Source: Aquisphaera giovannonii | GTDB lineage: Bacteria > Planctomycetota > Planctomycetia > Isosphaerales > Isosphaeraceae | Assembly (NCBI RefSeq): GCF_008087625.1 | Contig: NZ_CP042997.1 | Location: forward strand, 1,054,001-1,118,000 | Direction of reading: 5' to 3' | Length of the DNA: 64,000 bases | In this document: positions 34,155 through 43,619 of the stretch, one piece after another | How positions within the stretch are numbered: the first letter of the stretch is position 1 | Layout of the letters: each line of letters opens with the position of its first letter | Program-made: the position numbers and the translations under genes | Notes under the pieces: model-generated | What the model saw: only the letters and a program-made list of their open reading frames with translations | What the model was told of the DNA's origin: nothing | The model's database searches: none

Positions 34155-35603
34155 GTGTTCCACGGGAATCTATCTCGGCGAGGTTTCCTCCAGCATTCGC
34201 TGGGAGTCCTCACCGCCGCGGGGCTGCCGACGTGGTATGCCCGGCAGCTCCTGGCCGCGCAGGCGGACGGGTCCAGGAAGTCGTCGGCCAACGATCGCCT
34301 CACGATGGGCATCGTGGGCGTCGGCAGCCCGGCGAGCCGGAGCCTCCAGGTCGTCGGCGAGTCGAGCCCCAGCGTGAAGTCGGGGCAGTTGACGTTCACC
34401 CTGGGCTGCGACGTGGACGCGTCCCATCGCAAGCACGCCACGGAGACGATGCGCAAGCGAGGGTTCAAGGAGTTCGAGGCCAAGACCGGGGACTTCCGCG
34501 AGCTCGTCCACGACAAGTCGCTCGACTGCGTGCTCGTCGCCACGCCCGATCACTGGCACGCCCAGGTGGCGATCGAGGCGCTCAAGGCCGGCAAGGACGT
34601 CTACTGCGAGAAGCCGCTCACGCTGACCGTCGCCGAGGCGCTGGCGGTGCAGAAGGTGGTGGCGGAGACCGGCCGGATCCTCCAGACCGGCAGCCAGCAG
34701 CGCACCGACTTCCGCGGCCTCTTCCGCCTGGCGGTCGAGCTCGTCCGCGCCGGCCGCCTCGGCAAGATCCAGACCATCGAGTGCCGCCTCAACGGCAGCC
34801 CGACGAGCGGCCCGCTCCCGGCGGTGCCCGTCCCCGAGGGCCTGGACTGGGACCGCTGGCTCGGCCCGACCCCGAAGGTCCCCTATCGCAAGAAGGGCAA
34901 TCAATCGAATTGCCATTATGAGTTCCGCTGGTGGTATGAGTACTCCGGCGGCAAGATGACCGACTGGGGTGCCCACCACCTGGACACCGCGCAGTGGGCG
35001 CTGAACAAGGACGGCAGCGGGCCCGTCGCCGTGGAGGTGCTCAAGGCGGCCGAGCCCTACAAGGGGGGCGACGGCTACGACTGCCACCCGAGCTTCCAGG
35101 TGCAGTACACGTATGACGACGGCACGAAGGTGATCGCCATGAGCGGCGGCGGCACCGACATGGGGACGAAGCTCGTCAATAAAGACGGCAAGGTCCCCGA
35201 GCAGAGGTTCGGGCCGAATCGCGGCAAGCCCATGCGCGTGGGCCCGGACGAGAACGGCGTCCTCTTCCTGGGCGAGCACGGCAGCCTCTTCGTCAGCCGC
35301 GGCACGATCCTCGCCAGCGACGCCAAGATCCTCTCGGAGCCGCTCAAGGACGACCCGAAGGTGTACGACGGCCGGCCGACCAACCAGATGCAGAACTTCG
35401 TCGATTGCGTCAAGAGCCGCAAGCCGCCGATCGCCAGCGCCACGGTCGGCGGCAGCTCGGTGATCGTCTGCCACATCGGCGTGATCGCCCTGCGGACCGG
35501 CAAGAAGCTGAAATGGGACCCCGTCGCGCACCGGTTCGACGACGCGGAGGCCAACGCGATGCTCTCCCGGCCGCGCCGCGACCCCTGGCAGCTCCCGGTC
35601 TGA
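34155..35603 (+). CDS. Tat-exported Gfo/Idh/MocA family oxidoreductase
   Basis: A 482-residue NAD(P)-dependent oxidoreductase-like protein. The Tat motif SRRGFLQ (R8, R9) is followed by a hydrophobic stretch, so export of a folded enzyme is expected. The Rossmann domain has [23 protein letters not shown] and the family motif E152-K153-P154 in VYCEKPLT. The C-terminal alpha/beta domain contains [25 protein letters not shown], matching the planctomycete-expanded subgroup with a GAHHLD active-site histidine. Substrates are probably sugars or polyols; the exact one is unknown. It starts with GTG, chosen because AAGGAGGT lies 5 bases upstream at 34142-34149 and the Tat motif follows at once. An esterase gene follows after 114 bases. 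Confidence 0.9.
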   Translation: MFHGNLSRRGFLQHSLGVLTAAGLPTWYARQLLAAQADGSRKSSANDRLTMGIVGVGSPASRSLQVVGESSPSVKSGQLTFTLGCDVDASHRKHATETMRKRGFKEFEAKTGDFRELVHDKSLDCVLVATPDHWHAQVAIEALKAGKDVYCEKPLTLTVAEALAVQKVVAETGRILQTGSQQRTDFRGLFRLAVELVRAGRLGKIQTIECRLNGSPTSGPLPAVPVPEGLDWDRWLGPTPKVPYRKKGNQSNCHYEFRWWYEYSGGKMTDWGAHHLDTAQWALNKDGSGPVAVEVLKAAEPYKGGDGYDCHPSFQVQYTYDDGTKVIAMSGGGTDMGTKLVNKDGKVPEQRFGPNRGKPMRVGPDENGVLFLGEHGSLFVSRGTILASDAKILSEPLKDDPKVYDGRPTNQMQNFVDCVKSRKPPIASATVGGSSVIVCHIGVIALRTGKKLKWDPVAHRFDDAEANAMLSRPRRDPWQLPV

Positions 35604-35717
35604 CCCGATCGATCCGCACGCGCCGCGTCCCGCCGCCCGTCACCGGCGGCGGGGCGGCGACCCCATCCGCCTGCGTCCGCCGTCCCCCCTCTTCATCCAG
35701 GACCGAGGAGCATCGTC

Positions 35718-36980
35718 GTGAGAGCAGCGTCCATGGGTCTCCTGTTGATCCCCCTGGTGGCCGGCCGGATGGCGCCGGCCCAGACTCCGCCGGCCCAGGC
35801 GGCCCCGTCGCCGGCCACGGCCGCGCCGGCAACGCCCGCACAGGCCGCGCCGGCCGTGGAGGACTTCAAGCCGGCGTCCTCCAACCAGGGGGGCAAGGAC
35901 TATCCCCAGGTCAACTCCGAGCGTCGCGCCCGCTTCCGGATCGTCGCGCCCCAGGCCCAGAGCGTGAAGGTGCCGGAGTGGGGCGGGGTCAACCTGACGA
36001 AGGGGGAGGACGGGGCCTGGGTCGGCACCACGCGGCCCCTGGACGAGGGGTTCCATTACTACCGGATCAACATCGACGGCGCGGAGGTCCCGGACCCGGG
36101 AAGCAAGCCCTACTTCGGCGCCGGCCGCTGGGGCAGCGCCATCGAGATCCCGGCCCAGGACGAGGAGTTCTACGCCGTCAAGGACGTCCCGCACGGCCAG
36201 GTCCGCCGGACCCTCTACTTCTCCAAGAGCACCAACGCCACGCGCCGCTGCTTCGTCTACACGCCGCCCGACTACGACAAGGACACCACCAGGCGCTACC
36301 CGGTGCTGTACCTCCAGCACGGGGCGTTCGAGGACGAGACCGGGTGGGGCGACCAGGGGCGCGCGAACCTGATCATGGATAACCTGATCGCGGCGGGCAA
36401 GTGCAAGCCGTTCCTCGTCGTGATGGACAACGGCGGCAACAACTTCGCCGGCGGGCCGCGACGCGGTGGCCCCCCCGCCCCGGGCCCCGGACGGCCCGGC
36501 CCCGGCCCCGGCGGACCCGGCCCCGGCGGACCCGGCCCGGGCGGCCGCCCGAGGTTCGACTTCTCCGGCTTCGCGAAGATCATGATCGAGGAGCTGATCC
36601 CCTTCATCGACGCCAACTATCGGACGCTCGCCGACCAGCCTCATCGGGCCATGGCGGGGCTGTCGATGGGCGGCGCCCAGACCAGGCAGATCACCCTGGC
36701 CAACCTCGACAAGTTCTCGCACATCGGGCTCTTCAGCGGCGGCAGCATCGCGGCCAATGATCCCGCGCTCGCCGACCCCTCGGCCTTTAAGGAGAAGGTT
36801 AAGGTGCTGTTCGTCAGCTACGGCAGCCGGGAGAACACCGCCGCCGCGAAGGCGAACCACGAGGCGCTCGAGAAGCTGGGCATCAAGAACACGTACTACG
36901 AATCGCCGAACACCGCCCACGAGTGGCAGACCTGGCGGCGGAGCCTCTACCAGTTCGCGCCGCTGGTGTTCCAGGATTAG
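35718..36980 (+). CDS. Exported esterase of the esterase D/feruloyl esterase type (CE1-like)
   Basis: A 420-residue alpha/beta hydrolase. Signal peptide (MGLLLIPLVAGRMAPAQ), Ala/Pro linker, an N-terminal E-set/CBM48-like domain (about 60-155; ARFRIVAPQAQSVKV, GFHYYRINIDG), then the esterase domain. The nucleophile is S316 in AGLSMGGAQT and the histidine H401 in TAHEWQTW; the acid is probably in the SYGSRENT region. Such enzymes release acyl groups (acetyl, feruloyl) from plant polysaccharides. A 30-residue Gly/Pro-rich insert (about 245-278, PGPGRPGPGPGG type) sits between the helix after the oxyanion region and the nucleophile strand. It starts with GTG, 7 bases after GAGGAG. Confidence 0.87.
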   Translation: MRAASMGLLLIPLVAGRMAPAQTPPAQAAPSPATAAPATPAQAAPAVEDFKPASSNQGGKDYPQVNSERRARFRIVAPQAQSVKVPEWGGVNLTKGEDGAWVGTTRPLDEGFHYYRINIDGAEVPDPGSKPYFGAGRWGSAIEIPAQDEEFYAVKDVPHGQVRRTLYFSKSTNATRRCFVYTPPDYDKDTTRRYPVLYLQHGAFEDETGWGDQGRANLIMDNLIAAGKCKPFLVVMDNGGNNFAGGPRRGGPPAPGPGRPGPGPGGPGPGGPGPGGRPRFDFSGFAKIMIEELIPFIDANYRTLADQPHRAMAGLSMGGAQTRQITLANLDKFSHIGLFSGGSIAANDPALADPSAFKEKVKVLFVSYGSRENTAAAKANHEALEKLGIKNTYYESPNTAHEWQTWRRSLYQFAPLVFQD

Positions 36981-37011
36981 GGCATCGGACGGGTTGGTGT
37001 CCTGGTCATTA

Positions 37012-37072
37012 CCGGGAGGGCGAGGCTCCTGCCGAGCCGTGCGGGGGCTCGGCAGGAGCCTCGCCCTCCCGG
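37012..37072. repeat. Perfect 27-bp inverted repeat (stem-loop)
   Basis: Two perfectly complementary 27-base arms (37012-37038 and 37046-37072) enclose a 7-base loop. The core GGCGAGGCTCCTGCCGAGCC occurs in both arms. It could end transcription of the esterase gene. Its length and perfection are more like a mobile or REP-type repeat than a simple terminator. Confidence 0.9.
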
Positions 37073-37152
37073 GGTGAAAACGTGACGGACCACGAGTCTG
37101 CCTCCCTTCCCATGCGGGCCCGCGAACGCCTCCTCGACCAGGGACGAGCACG

Positions 37153-39918
37153 ATGTGCCACCGATCTCCCGGGCACGGCCGGGGTTGCTCCCACCTCCGA
37201 GCGCTCGGCCTCGCGATGCTGGCCCTGCTCGGGGGCCGGTCGGTGGTCGCTGACGGGGCGGCCGGGCCCGACGAGGGCTTCGTCGGCGACCACTGCGTGG
37301 CCTGCCACGACGGCGCCACCAGGAAGGGCCAGCTCGACCTGACCGCCTTGAAGTTCGTCGCGGGCGACCCCGCCAGCCGGGCCGTCTGGATCAAGGTGCA
37401 CGACCGCGTGAAGGCGGGCGAGATGCCGCCGAAGGGCGAGGAGCGGCCCGACGCGGGCCGGCAGGCCGCCTTCCTGGAGGGCCTGGCGCGGGCCATCGCC
37501 TCGTCGGAGCGGGCGGAGCTGGCCGGCGAGGGCCGGGCGACGCAGCGTCGGCTCAATCGCCAGGAATATGAGAACGCCCTCCGCGACCTGCTGGGCGTCC
37601 CGTGGGCCCAGGTCGCGAGCCGCCTGCCCGAGGACGGCGAGGCCAACCACTTCAACAAGAGCGCCGAGGCCCTCGACGTCTCCTACCTCCAGATCGCCCG
37701 GTTCATGGACTCGGCGGATTACGCCATGCGCCAGGCGATGGCGAGGCACCTCAACCGGCCGCCGAAGGCGACCCGCCGGCTGCATGCCCGCGACGAGCCC
37801 AGCCTGCGCAACTGGGTGCCTCGCGAGAACGGCACCCTGCCCGACCGCCTGTCGTTCCCGGTGCTCGACTCGCACGCCCAGCCGGACGTGCGGGCCGGAC
37901 GCGCCCCGGCGACGAGCCCGGCGATGCGTGAGCGCGAGGCGGTCGGGCGGGTGTCGAGCATCTTCAGCGACGCGGGCGGCTACGGCTGGAACGGCTGGCG
38001 GGCGCCGGCCCCGGGGCGCTACAAGCTCCGGATTGCCGGCTACACGATCTGGGTCGCCGGCGGCGGCGTGGCGCGATGGTTCTACGAGGGCCAGGGGGCC
38101 GCGAAAGCGCCGGTGTACCACACGCTCCTCTGGCACCGGCCGAACCTGGACGAGGTCTACCCGGGCCGCCGGGACGAGCCGATCGGCGTGTACGCCCAGG
38201 GGGGCGGCCAGACCCGGCCGATCGGCGGCGTGGACTTCACGCCGAAGTCGACCGTGAGCGAGATCGAGGTGGATCTCCTGGCGGGCGAGGTCATCCGGAC
38301 CGACGGCTCGCGGCTCTTCCGGACGCGGGTCAACGGCACGGACGAGCAGTACGTGAACCCCCTGGCCACCGAGGACGGCATGCCGGGCTACGCCGTCCAG
38401 TGGATCGAGGTCGAGGGCCCGCTCGACGCCGGCCCGGACGCCGACGTCGGCTATGCCCGGCTGTTCGGCGACCTGCGGCTCGTGCCGTCCGACCCGACGC
38501 GCGGGGGCGTGTCGCTGGAAGTCGGCCCGGCCGACCCCGGCCCGGCGCCGGGGCCCGGCGGCCGACGCGGGCCGGGGCCGGGGATGGGACGCGGCGGCCC
38601 GCGCGAGGCGCTCTTCGAGGTCGAATCCTCGGCGCCGCGACACGACGCGGAGCGGCTCCTGCGGTCGTTCCTGAAGCGGGCGTACCGCCGGCCGGTGGAG
38701 GAGGGCGAGGTGCGGCGGTTCCTGGCCCTGTACGAGGACCAGGCCCGCAAGGGGGCCGGCTTCGGCCGGTCGATGCTCGCGGCCTACACGGCCGTCCTGG
38801 CGTCGCCGGGGTTCGTGTTCGTGGAGGAGAAGCCGGGCCGGCTCGACGACCGGGCGCTGGCCACCCGGCTGGCCCTCTTCCTGTGGAACTCCGCACCCGA
38901 CGACGCCCTGCGGGACCTGGCCGACCGCGGCGAGCTGGCCAGGCCCGAGGTGCTCCGGGCCCAGGCCGGGCGGATGCTCGACGACCCGAAGTCCCGCCGC
39001 CTCGTCGAGGCGTTCACCGACTACTGGCTCGACCTCCGGAAGATCGACGACACCGCGCCGTCCACCACGCTCTACAACGACTACGAGCTCGACGACCCGC
39101 TGAAGCTGGCCGCGATCGAGGAGACCCGGCTCTTCTTCGCCGAGCTCCTGCGCGGGGACCTGCCGGCCCGCAACGTCGTCGATTCCGACTTCACCTTCCT
39201 GAACGGGCGGCTGGCCGAGCACTACGGCATCGCCGGCGTCTCGGGCGTGGCCTTCCGACGGGTGGAGCTGCCCCCCGAGAGCCTCCGCGGCGGGGTGATG
39301 ACGCAGGCGAGCGTGCTCAAGGTCACGGCCAACGGCACGACCACCTCGCCCGTGATCCGCGGCCACTGGATCACCGAGCGGATCCTGGGCCTGGAGACGC
39401 CGCCCCCGCCGCCGACCGTCGAGGCCGTCGAGCCGGACATCCGCGGCGCGGTGACGATCCGCCAGCAGCTCGACAAGCATCGCACGAACTTCAGTTGCGC
39501 CTCCTGCCACCGCAAGATGGACCCGCCGGGCTTCGCGCTGGAGAGCTTCGACGTGATGGGCGGATTTCGGGACCGCTACCGCGCGGTGTCCGAGAAGGTC
39601 GCCCCGGTCAAAGGGTACGGCATCAACGGGCAGGCGTTCGCGTTCCACCTCGCCCTGCCGGTCGATTCGGCCGGCGCCCTGCCCGACGGCCGGCCGTTCC
39701 GGGATATCCGCGAGTTGAAGAAGCTGCTCGCGCAGGACGAGCGCCTCATCGCCAGGAACCTGGCCCGGCAGTTGACGGCCTACGCCACCGGCGCGCCGGT
39801 GCGGTTCTCCGATCGGGAGGCGATCGAGGCCATCCTCGACGCGACCGAGGGGAGTCATTACGGCCTGCGCGGCATCGTCCTCGCGATCATCCAGGTCGAC
39901 CTTTTCCGCAACAAGTAG
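37153..39918 (+). CDS. DUF1592-family c-type cytochrome-like protein (planctomycete PSD1/DUF1587-DUF1585 set)
   Basis: A 921-residue exported protein. A signal-like segment is followed by a heme-binding motif C48-V-A-C51-H52. Approximate domain order: cytochrome-like (40-110), DUF1587 (about 130-200, [18 protein letters not shown]), a PA14/carbohydrate-binding-like beta domain (275-430), DUF1595 (490-545, [11 protein letters not shown]), DUF1592 (545-672), DUF1588 (676-785, with a [12 protein letters not shown] second motif) and DUF1585 (853-915). These proteins are very numerous in planctomycetes and are always paired with a DUF1552 protein, as here, 11 bases downstream. Their role is thought to be oxidative degradation of a complex carbon source, but it is not established. 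A start ATG is chosen before the signal-like segment; the ribosome-binding site is weak. Confidence 0.9.
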   Translation: MCHRSPGHGRGCSHLRALGLAMLALLGGRSVVADGAAGPDEGFVGDHCVACHDGATRKGQLDLTALKFVAGDPASRAVWIKVHDRVKAGEMPPKGEERPDAGRQAAFLEGLARAIASSERAELAGEGRATQRRLNRQEYENALRDLLGVPWAQVASRLPEDGEANHFNKSAEALDVSYLQIARFMDSADYAMRQAMARHLNRPPKATRRLHARDEPSLRNWVPRENGTLPDRLSFPVLDSHAQPDVRAGRAPATSPAMREREAVGRVSSIFSDAGGYGWNGWRAPAPGRYKLRIAGYTIWVAGGGVARWFYEGQGAAKAPVYHTLLWHRPNLDEVYPGRRDEPIGVYAQGGGQTRPIGGVDFTPKSTVSEIEVDLLAGEVIRTDGSRLFRTRVNGTDEQYVNPLATEDGMPGYAVQWIEVEGPLDAGPDADVGYARLFGDLRLVPSDPTRGGVSLEVGPADPGPAPGPGGRRGPGPGMGRGGPREALFEVESSAPRHDAERLLRSFLKRAYRRPVEEGEVRRFLALYEDQARKGAGFGRSMLAAYTAVLASPGFVFVEEKPGRLDDRALATRLALFLWNSAPDDALRDLADRGELARPEVLRAQAGRMLDDPKSRRLVEAFTDYWLDLRKIDDTAPSTTLYNDYELDDPLKLAAIEETRLFFAELLRGDLPARNVVDSDFTFLNGRLAEHYGIAGVSGVAFRRVELPPESLRGGVMTQASVLKVTANGTTTSPVIRGHWITERILGLETPPPPPTVEAVEPDIRGAVTIRQQLDKHRTNFSCASCHRKMDPPGFALESFDVMGGFRDRYRAVSEKVAPVKGYGINGQAFAFHLALPVDSAGALPDGRPFRDIRELKKLLAQDERLIARNLARQLTAYATGAPVRFSDREAIEAILDATEGSHYGLRGIVLAIIQVDLFRNK

Positions 39919-39929
39919 GAGGCCCGGCG

Positions 39930-41273
39930 ATGTCCCCGCAGATCGGCCCCGAGTCCGCGGCCCCGTTCGCATCCAGGCGCCGTCCGATCTCCCGGCGGCG
40001 GTTCCTCCGCGGCCCGGCCGTGGCGATGGCGCTGCCGCTCCTGGAATCGATGCGGGCCCCGTTCGCACGCGCGACCGAAGGCGTCGGGCCGGGGGCGCCC
40101 ACGCCGCGGCGGATGCTCTGCATCTGCAACAACCTCGGCGTGCTGCCGAAGCCGTTCTTCCCCGAGGGCACCGGCCGCGGCTACACGCTGTCGCCGTACC
40201 TGAAGCACCTGGAGGCGCACCGCGAGGACTTCACCGTCCTGAGCGGCGTGTCGCACCCGTACGTCGACGGCGGCCACCCGTCGGACATCTGCTTCCTGAC
40301 CGCGGCCCCGCACCCGGCCAGCAGCTCGTTCCGCAACTCGATCTCGCTCGACCAGCTCGTGGCCGAGCGGATCGGGACGCTCACGCGGTTCCCGTCGCTC
40401 ACGCTGGCCGTCAACGGCGGCCGCAGCCTGTCGTGGACGCGGACGGGCGTGGCGATCCCGCCGGAGGGCCGGGCGGCCGCCGTGTTCAACCAGCTCTTCC
40501 TCCAGGGGACGCCCGCCGAGGTCCAGCGGCAGGTCCGCGAGATCGACGCGGGGCGGAGCATCCTGGACATGGTCTCCGAGCAGACCAGGGAACTCGGGCG
40601 GAACGTCGGCGCCCGCGACCGGGCCCGGCTCGACCAGTACTACACGAGCGTCCGCGACCTCGAGCACCGGCTCCAGGAGTCCCGCGGCTGGGCCGAGAGG
40701 CCCAAGCCGACGGTCAAGGCCCGCCCGCCCGTGGACCCGTCCAGCCCGGCCCAGTACATGGCCAAGGTGCAGGTCATGTACGACCTGGCCCGCCTCGCCT
40801 TCGAGACCGACTCCACCCGCGTGATCACGCTGATGCTCAACAGCGTCGGCACCCCCGTCGTGCAGATCGACGGCGCGACGATCACCGACAGCTACCACAA
40901 CCTGTCCCACCACGGCATGGCCGAGGACAAGCTGGCCCAGTTGAAGACCATCGACGAGATGCACATGAAGCGGCTCGCCGGCCTGCTGGGCGGCCTGGAG
41001 TCCACCCGGGAAGGGGGCGCGACCTTGCTGGACCGCACGATGGTCCTCTACGGCTCCAACCTCGGCGACGCGAACGCCCACTCGACGACGAACCTGCCGA
41101 CGCTGATCGCCGGCGGCGGCTTCCGCCACGGCCAGCACCTGGCCTTCGACCGCGCCCGCAACTATCCCCTGCCGAACCTGTTCGTCTCGATGCTCCGGCG
41201 GATGGGCATCGAGGAGGCCGGCTTCGGCCCCTCCACGGGCACGATGACCGGCCTGGAGATGGCCCGACGATGA
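39930..41273 (+). CDS. DUF1552 family exported protein
   Basis: A 447-residue protein of the DUF1552 family, partner of the DUF1592 cytochrome-like protein. A twin-arginine-type leader ([21 protein letters not shown]) shows export. Family elements include [62 protein letters not shown] and [27 protein letters not shown]; the last resembles the alkaline-phosphatase-like DUF1501 group. AGGAGG overlaps the preceding stop and lies 7 bases before the ATG. Its own stop codon shares ATGA with a former start codon of the next gene (see the insertion at 41254-41590). Confidence 0.93.
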   Translation: MSPQIGPESAAPFASRRRPISRRRFLRGPAVAMALPLLESMRAPFARATEGVGPGAPTPRRMLCICNNLGVLPKPFFPEGTGRGYTLSPYLKHLEAHREDFTVLSGVSHPYVDGGHPSDICFLTAAPHPASSSFRNSISLDQLVAERIGTLTRFPSLTLAVNGGRSLSWTRTGVAIPPEGRAAAVFNQLFLQGTPAEVQRQVREIDAGRSILDMVSEQTRELGRNVGARDRARLDQYYTSVRDLEHRLQESRGWAERPKPTVKARPPVDPSSPAQYMAKVQVMYDLARLAFETDSTRVITLMLNSVGTPVVQIDGATITDSYHNLSHHGMAEDKLAQLKTIDEMHMKRLAGLLGGLESTREGGATLLDRTMVLYGSNLGDANAHSTTNLPTLIAGGGFRHGQHLAFDRARNYPLPNLFVSMLRRMGIEEAGFGPSTGTMTGLEMARR

Positions 41274-41590
41274 CCCACGCGCATCATCAAGTTGTGCGCC
41301 TCGCCGCGGCGGCGAAAGCCTCCCATGGTCGGTCACCTCGAGCGAGGCGTCGATGGATCGGCATTGGCAGGGTGCGTCAAGCGGAGCGCGGACGCACCGG
41401 ACCGCCTCGACATGAAGACCGTGCGTCGATGAGCCGGGATGCCGCCCCGGTTTGCGAAGGAGCCGAGCCACCCGTGAGGACGAGCCGATCCGGTGCGTCC
41501 TCGCTGCGCTTGACGCACCCTACAAAAGTCAGACGTGGCGATCGGAGCGGAGCCTGATGGCTATGGAGATGGCCCGACGATGACCCACGC
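41254..41590. repeat. Segment flanked by 27-bp direct repeats
   Basis: The 27 bases at 41254-41280 recur exactly at 41564-41590. They contain the end of the DUF1552 gene and the ATGACCCACGC start of the next gene. Between them are 283 bases that include a MITE-like element. Removing one repeat and the insert restores an ATGA overlap between the two genes, so the insert is probably recent. Confidence 0.88.
41369..41521. mobile_element. MITE-like element, copy 1 (terminal inverted repeats)
   Basis: A 153-base element without a coding gene. Its ends begin AGGGTGCGTCAAGCG and finish with the reverse complement CGCTTGACGCACCCT; the inverted repeats extend to about 36 bases with 3 mismatches and include GGACGCACCGGA. 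The central ~80 bases differ from copy 2 (60370-60523). Both copies are followed by ACAAAAG. The moving enzyme is not in the window. Confidence 0.8.
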
Positions 41591-42155
41591 CCGAGTCCTC
41601 TTCCTGGCTCTGCTCGGCGGCCTCGGCGTGCCCGCCGACGGCCCGACGGTCATCACCTTCGATGCCGCCGAGGCCGGCAAGCCGATGCCGAGCTACACGG
41701 ACAGGGGCGTCGCGTTCGCGCCGGCGCACCCGCCCAAGAAGAGCCGCGCCGCCGGGCGTGTGATGTTCTTCCCGCACCTGAAGACGCCGCGCAAGGGCAT
41801 CCTCAACGCGATCGCCAACGAGTCGATCCCCGTCGAGGTCCGCTTCCCGAAGCCGGTGGCGAGCGTCACCCTCACGCTCTGGGGGGCGATCGGCAGCGGG
41901 GCGGTCGTCGAGGCGTACGGCGCCGACGGGAAGGTCGCGGACCGCGCGTCCCGCGAGCGGGTGCCGGAACGGACCGGGCCGGAGCAGCCGATCCCCAGCT
42001 TCGACCTGACGGTGAAGGCCCCGGCGATCGCCTACGTCCGGTTCTCCGGCGCACCGCCGGGCGGCTACCTGGTCTGCGACGAGGTCCGCTTCACGCCGGC
42101 GGATGCCCCGGCATCGCCCCCGGACTCTACGCAGGCTCCTCCGCCCCCGCGGTGA
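41580..42155 (+). CDS. Small secreted protein of unknown function
   Basis: A 191-residue protein. Signal peptide (MTHARVLFLALLGGLGVPADG) followed by one beta-rich domain: VITFDAAEAGKPMPSYTDRGVAFAPAHP, VEVRFPKPVASVTLTLWG, FDLTVKAPAIAYVRFSGAPPGGYLVCDEVRF. This pattern is like the jelly-roll domains annotated as PEP-CTERM or 'carbohydrate-binding' in planctomycetes, but I cannot name the family. Its ATG was probably coupled to the DUF1552 stop before a 310-base insertion placed a duplicate start in front. The last 29 bases overlap the convergent MFS gene. Confidence 0.75.
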   Translation: MTHARVLFLALLGGLGVPADGPTVITFDAAEAGKPMPSYTDRGVAFAPAHPPKKSRAAGRVMFFPHLKTPRKGILNAIANESIPVEVRFPKPVASVTLTLWGAIGSGAVVEAYGADGKVADRASRERVPERTGPEQPIPSFDLTVKAPAIAYVRFSGAPPGGYLVCDEVRFTPADAPASPPDSTQAPPPPR

Positions 42156-43413
42156 TCGTCCTCGGCACGTGAGCCGCCGGCTGGATGGGGATGGCCCGCA
42201 GGCCGGCGACGGCCGAGAGGCCGACGATCAGGGGCGTGAGCAGCCCGCCGAGCGTGCCGATCCAGAGCGCCGTGCGGGCGTCGCTCGCGGCGGCGATCAG
42301 GCCGGCGACGACGGCGCCCAGCGGGAGGAGGAGCCCGGACGAGACGTGGAAGACGGCGTTGGCCCGGCCGAGGGCCTCCTGCCGGAGCACGGACTGTCGC
42401 AGGCTCACCGCCAGGATGGAGGAGGCGACGAGGAACCCGTCGCCCACGAGCTGGTGGCCGACGAGGCAGGAGTAGGCCAGCCACTCCGGCCCGCGTGCCA
42501 GGGGGATCAGCAGCCCGGCGGCGCGGCCGATCGCCAGGCAGGCGACCATCGCCGGGCCGAAGCCGAGCCGTCGGGCCAGGCGGCCCGCGAGCATCGCCCC
42601 GAACAGGGCGCCGACGCCCCCGCAGCCGATGACCGCCCCCAGCCCCGCGGGCGACAGCCCGAGCGTCCGGATCGCGTAGATCGTGTACAGCCCCACGAAG
42701 GCGCCGCTGGACAGGGACGCGACGGCCTCCGCCAGGAACTCCGGCCGGACGAGCGGATTCCCGAGCACCGCCCGGAGCCCGAAGCGCAGGTCTCCCAGGG
42801 CCGTCGGCCGATCCTCGACCCCGGCCGCCGGCACCTCGTCCCGACGGATCGAGGCGAGCAGGACCGCGGAGGCGAGGAACGAGACGGCGTCGAGGACGAT
42901 CGCCAGCGGCGCCGTGATCGCCTGGACGAGGATCCCGCCGAGCGCGGGCCCGCTGATCTCGGCGATCGCCTCGGTCGTCTCCAGCTTGGAGTTCCCCTCG
43001 ACCAGGAGCTCCCGGCCGATGAGCGTCGGCAGGTACGCGTTGTCGGCGATCGCGAAGAGCGAGTAGGCCGCCCCGTTGATCGCCGCGACGACGTAGAGCT
43101 GGCCCATGCCCAGGACTCCGAGCCAGGCCGCGGCCGGCACCGTCAGCAGCAGCCCCGCGCGGACGAGGTCCGAGCCGATCAGGAGCGGCCGCTTCCTCCG
43201 CCGATCGACGTGCCCTCCCATCGTCAGCCCGACGAGCACCCCGGGCGCCATCGCGATCGCCGAGAGCGTCGCGACCGCCTCCTCCGTGGCCCCGATCGTC
43301 ATCACCGCCAGGATCGGCAGCGCCGTCGTCGTGATCCGGCTCCCGACCGCGCTGATCGCCTGCGCCGACCAGAACCTCAGGAAGGCCCCCTCGCCACTTA
43401 AACCCGCCGCCAT
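42127..43413 (-). CDS. MFS transporter, drug/macrolide exporter type
   Basis: A 428-residue membrane protein with about 12 hydrophobic segments. The N terminus FLRFWSAQAISAVGSRITTTALPILAV and the loop GGHVDRRRKRPLLIGSDLVRA are typical of the MefA/DHA3-like branch of the major facilitator family, which exports small lipophilic compounds by proton antiport. The start ATG gives MAAGLSGEG. Its gene is divergent from the TetR regulator with 206 bases between, so the TetR operator at 43575-43600 could also affect it, though it is 160 bases from this start. It overlaps the end of the small secreted gene by 29 bases, tail to tail. Confidence 0.87.
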   Translation of the reverse strand: MAAGLSGEGAFLRFWSAQAISAVGSRITTTALPILAVMTIGATEEAVATLSAIAMAPGVLVGLTMGGHVDRRRKRPLLIGSDLVRAGLLLTVPAAAWLGVLGMGQLYVVAAINGAAYSLFAIADNAYLPTLIGRELLVEGNSKLETTEAIAEISGPALGGILVQAITAPLAIVLDAVSFLASAVLLASIRRDEVPAAGVEDRPTALGDLRFGLRAVLGNPLVRPEFLAEAVASLSSGAFVGLYTIYAIRTLGLSPAGLGAVIGCGGVGALFGAMLAGRLARRLGFGPAMVACLAIGRAAGLLIPLARGPEWLAYSCLVGHQLVGDGFLVASSILAVSLRQSVLRQEALGRANAVFHVSSGLLLPLGAVVAGLIAAASDARTALWIGTLGGLLTPLIVGLSAVAGLRAIPIQPAAHVPRTITAGAEEPA

Positions 43414-43545
43414 GCAACGACCCTCGGAACGGCCGACCCGCCTCGACTCCCGCCGGACCATTGTGCGCTGGCCGATCCGCCTTTTCGACGCCCCGACGGA
43501 CGTCCCCGGCCGGATCCGCGCGGGGCCGGGCGGATCCGACTCCGC

Positions 43546-43600
43546 TTGACTTCTCGGGCGGGGAGCGTAGGATCTTAATAACTGACCGATCAGTTAGTAA
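43546..43600 (+). promoter_or_regulatory. Promoter and TetR-type operator
   Basis: TTGACT (43546-43551) and TAGGAT (43568-43573) are spaced 16 bases apart. A palindrome at 43575-43600, arms TTAATAACTGA and TCAGTTAGTAA around CCGA, with one mismatch, lies directly after the -10 box, where a repressor would block RNA polymerase. The half-site ACTGA/TCAGT is common for TetR/AcrR regulators. It is 20 bases before the regulator's start, so autoregulation of the whole efflux operon is likely. Confidence 0.75.
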
Positions 43601-43619
43601 GAGGCGAGGGAGTCCGTCC

